37,703 bases of DNA from Azospirillum griseum. GTDB taxonomy: Bacteria > Pseudomonadota > Alphaproteobacteria > Azospirillales > Azospirillaceae. Positions within the stretch are counted from its first letter, which is position 1; the number at the start of each line of letters is the position of its first letter. The position numbers were made by a program, and so were the translations under genes. Positions 8,347 to 15,471 of the stretch are shown piece by piece. The stretch is from assembly GCF_003966125.1 (NCBI RefSeq), contig NZ_RXMA01000037.1:1-37703 (forward strand), in the 5' to 3' direction. The notes under the pieces are model-generated. The model was not told where the DNA came from, did no database searches, and saw nothing but the letters and a program-made list of their open reading frames with translations.

Positions 8347-9297
8347 GTGCCGTTGTTCGCCCAGATTCTGCGCCTGCTGCTCGTGCTGCTTGCTCCGCTG
8401 TGGCTGTCGATGATGACGGAGGCGTTCGATCTGCGTGTCGCGCTGTTGCCGCACTTGCGGCGCGTTGAAACGCCGTTGACTCCGGTGGTGCTGGCTCCTC
8501 CCGACTGGCAGGAACACAGCTATCTGCGGGCAAACCCCGATGTGGCGGACGCGGTCCGCAAAGGGGGGCTGGCGAGCGGTTATCTCCATTATCTGGAGCA
8601 TGGCCGGGCGGAAGGGCGGCATGGTGGCTTTCCCGTTCAGGAGATGGTCCCAGCACCAGCGGCGGCCGCTTCACCAACGCCTGTTGCCGCAGAATCCCCA
8701 ACCATCACAAGCACGCCACCTTTACCGGTTTTTTCGGAAAACCCACCGCCTTCCAGCCTGGCACCTGCCAGCCCAACGGTTGCGGATCCGGTGGTGACGG
8801 TGGCTTCTCCCCCACCGCTTCCGCTTTCCAAACCGGCCCCGCCTGAAGCCGCCGTTGCGGTCATGCAAACGGGAAAAGGGCCGGTCGACGTTGCGCTTCC
8901 CGGCGTGAAGCCCACTCTCCCCCCGCCGACGGCAGGGGACCAACGGCGTGTGTCCGGCATCCGCATCGCGAACAGGGGGGATGGAATCCGCATCGTGCTG
9001 GATCTGGATCAAGACGCCCGCTCTGGCAAACCGGTGTCCCTGCCGGATGGGTGGCTGGCGGTTCCACTGCCCGAAACGCGGTGGCCGATATCACCGGCGG
9101 GGCGGCTTGCACCAACGGCGCTGAGCTACCGCACCGAACGGGATGGCAATGGCACACGCCTGTTTCTGGGGTTTGAGCCGAACGCCGGCGGGACGAACGG
9201 GCGTTTGCGGTTGATCGCGCTGTCGAAGCTTCCCCCGGAGCAGGGGCGGGGTCATCGTTTGGTGATCGACGTTGCGCCATCGGCTAAGGGTGGATGA
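8347..9297 (+). CDS. Membrane-anchored protein with one NPDV/EGR repeat, Pro-rich linker and AMIN-like end
   Basis: About 316 residues from a GTG at 8347 (GGA five bases before); an upstream TTG at 8293 and an ATG at 8410 are alternatives. An N-terminal hydrophobic segment (LLLVLLAPLWL) would anchor or export it. Residues 60-91 hold one copy of the motif Y-L-x-A-N-P-D-V ... H-Y ... G-x-x-E-G-R that occurs five times in the RTX protein encoded nearby. Residues 100-197 are an Ala/Pro/Ser-rich linker of the kind that spans the periplasm. Residues 200-312 form beta-strand patterns (RIANRGDGIRIVLDLD at the start, HRLVIDVAP at the end) like AMIN domains, which bind peptidoglycan. The AMIN assignment is from pattern only. 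It may tether surface material to the wall. Confidence 0.75.
   Translation: MPLFAQILRLLLVLLAPLWLSMMTEAFDLRVALLPHLRRVETPLTPVVLAPPDWQEHSYLRANPDVADAVRKGGLASGYLHYLEHGRAEGRHGGFPVQEMVPAPAAAASPTPVAAESPTITSTPPLPVFSENPPPSSLAPASPTVADPVVTVASPPPLPLSKPAPPEAAVAVMQTGKGPVDVALPGVKPTLPPPTAGDQRRVSGIRIANRGDGIRIVLDLDQDARSGKPVSLPDGWLAVPLPETRWPISPAGRLAPTALSYRTERDGNGTRLFLGFEPNAGGTNGRLRLIALSKLPPEQGRGHRLVIDVAPSAKGG
8524..8619 (+). repeat. Single copy of the 40-residue NPDV/EGR repeat
   Basis: Encodes a unit beginning YLRANPDVADAV and ending GRAEGR. It matches the spacing of conserved residues in the five units at 10773-11372 on the other strand. Protein-level similarity only; I see no long identical DNA. Confidence 0.7.
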
Positions 9298-9352
9298 GTC
9301 CCATCGGTGCTTGAGACTGTTGGCGCGGCGCTTGGGCACGATGCGCGCGATC

Positions 9353-9387
9353 AATATCATGAAAACATGATCATTTTTCATGATATT
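9353..9387. terminator. Perfect 13-bp AT-rich dyad
   Basis: AATATCATGAAAA and its exact complement TTTTCATGATATT flank a 9-base loop that is itself palindromic (ATGATCAT). It begins 56 bases after the plus-strand stop at 9297 and its right arm runs into TTTT, so a plus-strand terminator is the simplest reading; an operator is possible. Confidence 0.45.
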
Positions 9388-9446
9388 TTGGCTTGGCCAA
9401 TGACGGTGATCCATACGGTCTCATGACCACCCCTGAATTCTTAACA

Positions 9447-9464
9447 TCTTGTTTTAAAACAAGA
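9447..9464. repeat. Perfect 18-bp palindrome
   Basis: TCTTGTTTTAAAACAAGA reads the same on both strands with no spacer. It lies between two hairpin-forming dyads in the spacer of two convergent genes. With no loop it is a poor terminator and resembles a protein binding site; no known consensus is recognised. Confidence 0.5.
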
Positions 9465-9495
9465 GTTTCACTTCAGGATAGAACCCACCCGCTCG

Positions 9496-9526
9496 CCATA
9501 AGGAAAATCCATAATTTTCCTTATGG
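9496..9526 (-). terminator. 13-bp dyad just past the RTX gene
   Basis: CCATAAGGAAAAT and ATTTTCCTTATGG, exact complements with a 5-base loop, start 14 bases after the minus-strand stop at 9540. Position and stem suit a transcript-end hairpin; the T run after the stem on the minus strand is missing. Confidence 0.5.
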
Positions 9527-9539
9527 AAAATAAGACCGC

Positions 9540-11981
9540 TCACAGGACAAAGTCAAAGATCGAGAAGCTGTAATTCGCAATGTTCACCTGAATCCGGAAA
9601 TCGGACACACCATCACCAGTGACCTCACCGTCAATCTGCGTCACGGTGCCAACGGTCTGGTAACGCAACTGGCCTGCGGCGCTGAACGCGGCGGTGCCGA
9701 TGAAGGTGAAGGCATCGTTCACGCCGCTGGTGGACGCGATCGCATCGATGTCCGACACATCAATCCGGTCGCCTTCCGCACCAACCGTGGCGTAGGAGGC
9801 CAGTCCCTGCAGGGCCTTTTCCGCCACCGTGCTGCCGTTGAAATTGATGATGATGTCCGGCACCGTCAGGGTGGATTCGTTGAGATTCCGAACCGAAAAA
9901 TAATCAACCCCGGTGCCGCCATCCATCAGATCGGCACCATAACCGCCGACCAGCGTGTCGTTGCCCGCGCCGCCCAAAAGGACGTCTTCATAAACCGTCA
10001 CCGTGTCGGTCGAATCCACGGTGATCTCATGGGTCCGATCCGAATAGATGTCGCCGAACAGAAGATCGTCGCCGTTTCCGCCGCGCAGCGAATCGCCGCC
10101 CAACCCACCATAGAGCGTGTCGGTGCCGGATCCTCCATCCAACCAGTCATTGCCATTGCCTGAGTCCAGCCAGTCGTCGCCATCCTCCCCCATCAACGTG
10201 TCGTTGCCGGTGATGTTGATGATGTCGCCCCGCAGGGTGTCGTTCCCGGCCCCGCCAAACAACGCGTCGGCCCCGGCTCCCCCCTCCAGACTGTCGTTCC
10301 CGTCTCCGCCCAGAAGCGCATCGTTTCCTGTGTTGCCGAACAACGCGTCATTGCCCGCGAGGCCGGTGATGGTGTCGTTGCCAGAGCCGCCGCCCAGAGT
10401 GTCGGCTCCTACGGTTCCGATCAGGTAATCGTTCCCGGTTGTTGCCGCTGCGGATGCGGTCAACCCGGTCAAGGATGTCTGGCTGACGGAAACCAGCGAC
10501 GCGATCGGGTAAAGGCCATCGGTGGCCTGGAGCAATTCAACGTTGGTCAAGGTATCGCTGCCATCAGCCCCGGCGACCACCAAATTGCCATTCGCATCAA
10601 AGGACAGCGAGTAGGCGGCAAGGGCACCGGTCAGCACGAACGAGTCAATGCCGGCTTTGCCATCCAATGCGTCATCCCCGCTGGTGCCGCTCACCGTGTC
10701 GTTGCCGGTGGTCCCGGTAAGCGCGGTTGTGGCCGCTTGGGGCAGAAGCGCATCCGACACGGACGCGGCGGCCAACCGACGGCCTTCGCGAAAACCCGAT
10801 ATGATGTAGTGTCGTTTGGCTCCGTCCAGGCTGCCACCGACGGCGGCGGCCACATCGGGGTTGGCGGCCAGATAGGCGGCGGCATCAAAGACGGTGGAAC
10901 GCCCTTCCAACCGCCCGTTCAGAATGTAATGGCGCGTTGCGGCGACCGTATCAGCCCCGAAGGCGGCAATCAAATCCCGGTTGGCGGCCAGATAACCAAG
11001 CCCATCAAAGCTTGTGGTGCGCCTTTCCGCCAACCCATAACGACCATAATGAGAGAGCGCGGCCAACGGGTCAGGGCCCAAAGCGGCGGCGACATCCGGG
11101 TTGGCGGCCAGATAACCATAGGGGTCAAACCCGGTGCCACGCCCTTCGCGGGCACCGTAGGTGATGTAATGAGCCCGCGCCCGAACAAGATCGGTTCCAA
11201 AGGCGGTGAGAAGATCTGGATTGGCTCCCAGATACCCCAGAACGTCAAAGCCGGACGTCACCCGGCCCTCATTGCGACCGGCCCAGGCGTAATGCCGGGC
11301 GGCCGCCACCACATCGTTGCCAAAGGCAACGGCCAGATCCCGGTTGGCGGCCAGATAGGCGCGCGCATCAAAGGCAGCGGCGGTCAGGGTCGTGGTGACA
11401 CCGTCGATCGTAACCCGCTCGACATCCGTCAGAACATCGGTGGCCACGCCCGACACCACCGCGTAGCGCCGTGCGCTGTCATCCAGCGCCACCACCACCG
11501 GCGTTTCCGCAAGCGAAGACCCGTTCTGCCACACGTAACGACGGGGGTCGGCGGTGTAGACCGCGCGGTCGGTTCCTGTACCCCCATCAAAGCTTCGCCC
11601 ACCGGGGACCCCCAGATAAACGCTGTCGTCTCCGCTTGATCCGACAAAAGCGTCAATCTGCTGGAACAGGCGGGCACCCAGACGGTCGAGCGTGCCGCTG
11701 GTCAGGGACACGCTTGCCCCTTCGATCCGATACCGCAGAGTCCCGGCCGCATCCTGATCGGTCAACACCGTCACCAGAACGCTTGTGCCAGAGTTGGTGT
11801 AACTGAGGATTGTGCGGTGCGCCCGTCCGGACACCTGCCGGATGATCGTTGCGCTGGTTGCGCCCACCAGCAGCGCGGTGGCCTCAGGGATCAAGGCGAA
11901 AGCATCGGCAACGAACCCGGCGCTCAGCCGGGATTCATCAAAATCCAGCGCAAACCCCTGCCCTGCCACCAACCGCGCCAT
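9540..11981 (-). CDS. RTX (haemolysin-type calcium-binding) protein, predicted type I secretion substrate
   Basis: An 813-residue acidic protein with almost no Cys or Lys. Residues 1-200 have no recognised domain. Residues 204-403 are five tandem 40-41-residue units (Y-L-A-A-N-P-D-V ... H-Y ... G-x-x-E-G-R). Residues 421-445 and 514-690 carry glycine-rich nonapeptides such as GGAGNDTLRGD that bind calcium after export. Residues 690-813 match the serralysin C-terminal domain (GDRIDVSDIDAI, FTFIGTAAFSAAGQLRY, DGVSDFRIQV), ending FDFVL, a typical uncleaved type I secretion signal. No protease His motif is present, so it is structural or adhesive rather than a serralysin. ATG at 11981 has GGAGAGGG before it. 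The exporter is probably the operon at 18113-23049. Could be a surface-layer or adhesin protein. Confidence 0.9.
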   Translation of the reverse strand: MARLVAGQGFALDFDESRLSAGFVADAFALIPEATALLVGATSATIIRQVSGRAHRTILSYTNSGTSVLVTVLTDQDAAGTLRYRIEGASVSLTSGTLDRLGARLFQQIDAFVGSSGDDSVYLGVPGGRSFDGGTGTDRAVYTADPRRYVWQNGSSLAETPVVVALDDSARRYAVVSGVATDVLTDVERVTIDGVTTTLTAAAFDARAYLAANRDLAVAFGNDVVAAARHYAWAGRNEGRVTSGFDVLGYLGANPDLLTAFGTDLVRARAHYITYGAREGRGTGFDPYGYLAANPDVAAALGPDPLAALSHYGRYGLAERRTTSFDGLGYLAANRDLIAAFGADTVAATRHYILNGRLEGRSTVFDAAAYLAANPDVAAAVGGSLDGAKRHYIISGFREGRRLAAASVSDALLPQAATTALTGTTGNDTVSGTSGDDALDGKAGIDSFVLTGALAAYSLSFDANGNLVVAGADGSDTLTNVELLQATDGLYPIASLVSVSQTSLTGLTASAAATTGNDYLIGTVGADTLGGGSGNDTITGLAGNDALFGNTGNDALLGGDGNDSLEGGAGADALFGGAGNDTLRGDIINITGNDTLMGEDGDDWLDSGNGNDWLDGGSGTDTLYGGLGGDSLRGGNGDDLLFGDIYSDRTHEITVDSTDTVTVYEDVLLGGAGNDTLVGGYGADLMDGGTGVDYFSVRNLNESTLTVPDIIINFNGSTVAEKALQGLASYATVGAEGDRIDVSDIDAIASTSGVNDAFTFIGTAAFSAAGQLRYQTVGTVTQIDGEVTGDGVSDFRIQVNIANYSFSIFDFVL
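10773..11372 (-). repeat. Five tandem 120/123-base coding repeats
   Basis: In-frame units within the RTX gene. The YLAAN-coding anchor (TTGGCGGCCAGATA on the plus strand) recurs at 10861, 10981, 11101, in variant form at 11221, and at 11344, giving spacings of 120, 120, 120 and 123. The third unit ends in LAERR instead of x-E-G-R. Confidence 0.85.
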
Positions 11982-12031
11982 GCGCCCTCTCCGTCAACGG
12001 TTCAACGGACAGCGTCACGGTTGGACCGGAA

Positions 12032-12074
12032 CGTCCATCCCGGCGGTCTCCTGAACGGAGACCGCCATTGGACG
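12032..12074 (-). terminator. Strong hairpin after the 113-residue gene
   Basis: GGCGGTCTCC / GGAGACCGCC form a perfect 10-bp stem with a 5-base loop, extended by an outer CGTCC / GGACG pairing. It begins 10 bases after the stop at 12084, so it should end that transcript before the RTX gene. No T run. Confidence 0.6.
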
Positions 12075-12083
12075 GGTCAGGGA

Positions 12084-12425
12084 TCAGATGACCTGGAGAT
12101 AGGCCGGATCCAGCGCACCATGACGGAAGGGGATCCAATCCTTGTGATCGGCACGGTATTGCAGACCATAAGGATTCTTGAAAAAGATCTTCTGCAGCGG
12201 TTGACCACCCTCGGCCTGGGTGCGCTCATGATCGACCAACGGCGACGGGGCGAACAGCTTTTCCCACAGTTCGGCGTTGTCGACGTCACGACCGGCGTTC
12301 TTCACATAATCACGGGCCGTGTCGCTGAGCTGCCACGCCTCTTCGACCATCGCGTAATAGTCCACAGTACCCTCGGCCATGGCTTTCAAACTCCAACCTG
12401 CGTTGCACAGAACTTCCGCTGACAT
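12084..12425 (-). CDS. Small protein of unknown function
   Basis: A 113-residue protein I do not recognise. It is soluble, acidic in the middle and aromatic-rich (AEGTVDYYAMVEEAWQ; KIFFKNPYGLQYRADHKDW), with no signal peptide, membrane segment or metal motif. The ATG at 12425 lacks a ribosome site; the ATG at 12380 (98 residues) has GGAG ten bases before it and may be the true start. It lies between the Wzx-type gene and the RTX gene, with a strong hairpin right after its stop, so it is likely a separate transcript or the end of the Wzx transcript. Codon use resembles its neighbours, which supports it being real. Confidence 0.65.
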   Translation of the reverse strand: MSAEVLCNAGWSLKAMAEGTVDYYAMVEEAWQLSDTARDYVKNAGRDVDNAELWEKLFAPSPLVDHERTQAEGGQPLQKIFFKNPYGLQYRADHKDWIPFRHGALDPAYLQVI

Positions 12426-12498
12426 AGCGCATTTTCGGGACCAAAGGAACCACCCGCGCGCGCAAACATTTCATCGGACTGACGCGTGTCTGCGCGGT

Positions 12499-14127
12499 TC
12501 ACAGACGGTCAGCGATGGTGCGGTCGATCACGGATGGGGCGGAGCCGCCGCGCAAACGCTTTCCCGACCGGCGATCCCCATGGGCAGACGGTTGTTGTGG
12601 GGAAAACGCCAGCGACAACCGGTCCCATGGCCGCAAGCGGCGCAGACGGACAACCACCGCTCCCCCAACCACGAGGAAACCGATCACGCTGACCGCAAGG
12701 CCTTGGGTGCCGCCAATCAGCAGTCCGGCCAGACCTGCGGCCCCCGCCAGCAGAGTGCGCACCCCCACGGTGATCGCGGCTGACCGGGTTCCTGGGACCA
12801 ATCGCGGCAGCAGCACCAGCAACAAGCCACTGTCGATCGCGGCGCGCAGACTCCAGGCCGCAGCGGCACCGATCGGGCCAAACCGTTCGGCCAGCAGCCA
12901 CAGGACCACCAGATAAATCGGGAATTGCGCCATCTGCAACCTTGCGGTCACATCAACGCGGCCAATGCTGTGGATCAAGGTGTGGGGAACGTAAGCGACG
13001 GCGTTGAACAGGGCGCCGAGCATCAGAACCGACAGCACAAGCGTGCTGTTGGCGGCAAAGCTTGGCCCCAACCAAAGGCTCAACGCCGTTTCACCTCCAA
13101 CGAACACACCGGTTTGAATCAGCAGGAAGACCCCGAGCGTCAGATGACCGCCCGCGTCCAGAATACGCCCCAGGGCGGACGGGTCGCGGCGAAACAGCCC
13201 GGACGCCAGAGGAAACAGAGCCAGCGACAAGGCACCGGAGATCACGATCAACCGGATCAAAAGCTCAAAGGGCGTGGTGTAGAAGGCCACAGCTGCCGCC
13301 GGAACAAGACTGAACAGGATGAAGCGGTCCGCATACAGCATCACCGAGCCGACCAGATTGTTCAGCATCATCCAGGCGCTCATCGTGAACAGCCCGCGCA
13401 AGGATGGCCGCCCCCAACGGTGCGGACGCAGCAGATCCGGCATCTGCTGCACCGCGAGAACCCCATAGGCGATCAGCCCGACGAGACGCCCAAGCGCAAT
13501 CGCGCCAACGACAGGGACAAGGCTCTGGCTGAAGGGCAGGATGCACAAGGGTCCCAGATAATTCAGCATCCCAACGGCCATGCGGACCAGGCTGATCGGA
13601 CGGAAGCGCTGGTGCGCCTCCGAAATGCCACGCAACCCCACCGACATCAGCGCGATCGGCACAATCGCGGCCGCCAGCAGCAGGGAGACCCGGACCTCCT
13701 CCACCGTTGAGCCCCCGCTTTCCACATGGAAAAGGGTTGTCAGAAAACCGGATGACAACGCCATCGCGCCACCGGTCAGAAGCCCGATGCCGCTCATCAT
13801 CGCGATGGCGGGGCCGGCAATGCCGACGACACCGCTGTCCTCCCGCTCCGAACCCGGGCGGTGGTGGCCGAGACGCTCAGCGACAACCTGCACCAGCGAA
13901 CGGCCAAGCCCAAGATCCAGAAGGCTGAGATATCCCAAAAGCGTCCAGATCAGGGTCAACGCCCCGAAACGCTCAATGCCGACCGCTGACATCAGCAGTG
14001 GAATCGATATCAAGGCCGCCAGCATCGGCAGCCCTTCACCAAGCAGATTCCAGAGCGTGTTGCGCAACAAAATCAACAATCCGTAGGCGGAGGACGAAAC
14101 GAACAAACGGTACGACCATAACGCCAC
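12499..14127 (-). CDS. Wzx-type oligosaccharide flippase (MOP superfamily)
   Basis: A 542-residue membrane protein with about 12-14 hydrophobic segments and a basic cytoplasmic C terminus of about 40 residues. The beginning (WNLLGEGLPMLAALISIPLLM, then IERFGALTLIWTLLGYLSLLDLGLG) is typical of polysaccharide-synthesis flippases, which move undecaprenyl-diphosphate-linked repeat units across the inner membrane. It would act on the product begun by the sugar transferase at 2578-4023. No Wzy polymerase is recognised in the window, unless the membrane protein at 108-1247 fills that role. The start is taken as GTG at 14127 without a strong ribosome site; a start some 15-20 codons later is possible. 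The hairpin at 14205-14224 separates it from pseC. Confidence 0.88.
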   Translation of the reverse strand: MALWSYRLFVSSSAYGLLILLRNTLWNLLGEGLPMLAALISIPLLMSAVGIERFGALTLIWTLLGYLSLLDLGLGRSLVQVVAERLGHHRPGSEREDSGVVGIAGPAIAMMSGIGLLTGGAMALSSGFLTTLFHVESGGSTVEEVRVSLLLAAAIVPIALMSVGLRGISEAHQRFRPISLVRMAVGMLNYLGPLCILPFSQSLVPVVGAIALGRLVGLIAYGVLAVQQMPDLLRPHRWGRPSLRGLFTMSAWMMLNNLVGSVMLYADRFILFSLVPAAAVAFYTTPFELLIRLIVISGALSLALFPLASGLFRRDPSALGRILDAGGHLTLGVFLLIQTGVFVGGETALSLWLGPSFAANSTLVLSVLMLGALFNAVAYVPHTLIHSIGRVDVTARLQMAQFPIYLVVLWLLAERFGPIGAAAAWSLRAAIDSGLLLVLLPRLVPGTRSAAITVGVRTLLAGAAGLAGLLIGGTQGLAVSVIGFLVVGGAVVVRLRRLRPWDRLSLAFSPQQPSAHGDRRSGKRLRGGSAPSVIDRTIADRL

Positions 14128-14204
14128 GCCGACATCCGACCGGGGCGCAAGGCTGGTCCACCAGCTTTATTGTTATCGGGTCATCCTCTCCAAAAGGCTA
14201 ACGG

Positions 14205-14224
14205 AAAAGCGGGAGCATACCCGC
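14205..14224 (-). terminator. Rho-independent-like terminator after pseC
   Basis: On the minus strand GCGGG-TATGCT-CCCGC is followed directly by TTTT, 21 bases after the stop at 14245. The stem is short (5 bp) but GC-only and the T run is in place, so pseB-pseC may end here. Confidence 0.5.
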
Positions 14225-14244
14225 CGGCCACCCTTGAGCGATGG

Positions 14245-15471
14245 TCAGGACAGTGCGGCAACCAAAGCGGTGACGACCCGTTCCACATCGTCATCCGCCA
14301 TCGCGGAAAACAGCGGCAACGACAAGGTGCGCCTGTAATGGGTCATGGCACCGGGCAGATCGCGATCGCCATAGCGCGCGCGCCAATAGGGTTGCCGATG
14401 CACAGGAATGTAATGCACCTGGGACCCAACGCCCGCGCTGCGCAGCCCAGTCATCACCTGGGCACGGTCGCGACGGGTCATCGAAAAATCAATGCGGACC
14501 GCGCACAGGTGCCAGGCCGGGCGGCACCAGGGAACCAGGGCCAGGGGCAAAACCTGCGGGGCAAGCGGGGCAAGCCGTTCCGCGTAGCGCGTCATCAGGG
14601 CTTGACGGCGCTCGACCAACCGATCCAACCGTCCAAGCTGGCTCAACGCCAAGGCGGCGTGCAGATCGGACAGCCGATGATTGAACCCCGGCTCGTCCAT
14701 TTCATAGTACCAGGGGTTGGGCGCGCCGTCCGCATCCAGAGCGGCGACAGGATCGGCAAACCCCTGACCGGCCTCTGGCACCCGCATCATGCCGTGATTG
14801 GCCAACCGTCGGACCCGAGCCATCAAGGCCGGATCGTTGCCCGTGACCGCCCCGCCTTCACCGGCGGCGATGGTCTTGACCGGATGAAAGGAAAAGACGG
14901 TCAGCGCGCTGTGGCGGCAGGCCCCGACAGGCACGGTCTTTCCGGTTTCGTCCACATCCAGCGTTCCAACGGCGTGGCACGCGTCCTCGACAACCACGAT
15001 TTCCTCGGCAGCGGCAAGCGCGCCAAGATCCGCCATCGGTGCGCTTTGCCCGGCGTAATGGACCGGGCAGAGCGCCCGCACCCGCCACCCGGCGCGGCGC
15101 GCCCGCGCAATGGCGGCTTCGGCTTCGGCGACCCGCATCAAGCCGGTGTCGGGATCGACGTCGGCAAAGGCCACCTCGGCCCCGGCGTGCCGTGCCGCCG
15201 ACGCCGTGGCCAGAAACGTGTTGCTGGGGACCACCACGGCATCTCCGGGGCCAAGCCCCAAAGCGGCATAGGCCAAACGCAAGGCGGCGGTTCCATTGGC
15301 ACAGGCGACCGCCTCCAACGCTCCGACGCGCGTGGCAAGCGCCGTCTCGAACGCGGTCACGGTCGGCCCCTGGGTCAGCCAGTCGCCGCGCAGAACCGCT
15401 GTCACCGCCGCGATGTCCTCGTCCTCAACAGACTGCCGACCATAGGGCAGAAAGGGGGACAGCGCGCTCAC
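14245..15471 (-). CDS. pseC: UDP-4-amino-4,6-dideoxy-N-acetyl-beta-L-altrosamine transaminase PseC
   Basis: A PLP-dependent sugar aminotransferase of the DegT/DnrJ/EryC1 family, second enzyme of pseudaminic acid synthesis, transferring an amino group from glutamate to the 4-keto sugar made by PseB. With the GTG start at 15471 it has 408 residues. Visible landmarks: LPYGRQSVEDEDI at the start, GDWLTQGP, ANGTAAL, the cofactor-contacting EDACHAVG (162-169) and the Schiff-base Lys199 in FSFHPVKTIAAGEGG. The GTG overlaps the pseB stop as GTGA, which strongly favours it over a GTG-type start at 15516 that would overlap by 49 bases. Assignment as PseC rather than another 4-aminotransferase rests on these motifs and the adjacent pseB. 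Later enzymes (PseH, G, I, F) are not in the window. Confidence 0.9.
   Translation of the reverse strand: MSALSPFLPYGRQSVEDEDIAAVTAVLRGDWLTQGPTVTAFETALATRVGALEAVACANGTAALRLAYAALGLGPGDAVVVPSNTFLATASAARHAGAEVAFADVDPDTGLMRVAEAEAAIARARRAGWRVRALCPVHYAGQSAPMADLGALAAAEEIVVVEDACHAVGTLDVDETGKTVPVGACRHSALTVFSFHPVKTIAAGEGGAVTGNDPALMARVRRLANHGMMRVPEAGQGFADPVAALDADGAPNPWYYEMDEPGFNHRLSDLHAALALSQLGRLDRLVERRQALMTRYAERLAPLAPQVLPLALVPWCRPAWHLCAVRIDFSMTRRDRAQVMTGLRSAGVGSQVHYIPVHRQPYWRARYGDRDLPGAMTHYRRTLSLPLFSAMADDDVERVVTALVAALS

Noticed and set aside
10773..11372. Regular spacing of about 120 bases, considered as a CRISPR-like array
   Set aside because: Units are in frame, encode a protein repeat, and have no constant short repeat with unrelated spacers; no cas genes are present.
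9540..11981. RTX protein as a serralysin metalloprotease
   Set aside because: Only the C-terminal serralysin-type domain is present; no HExxH zinc motif is found in the N-terminal part.
14151..14168. GCTGG-TCCA-CCAGC followed by a T-rich stretch on the plus strand, like a plus-strand terminator
   Set aside because: No plus-strand gene ends here; on the minus strand, which is transcribed, no T run follows. Could be a leader hairpin of the Wzx-type gene but is not supported.
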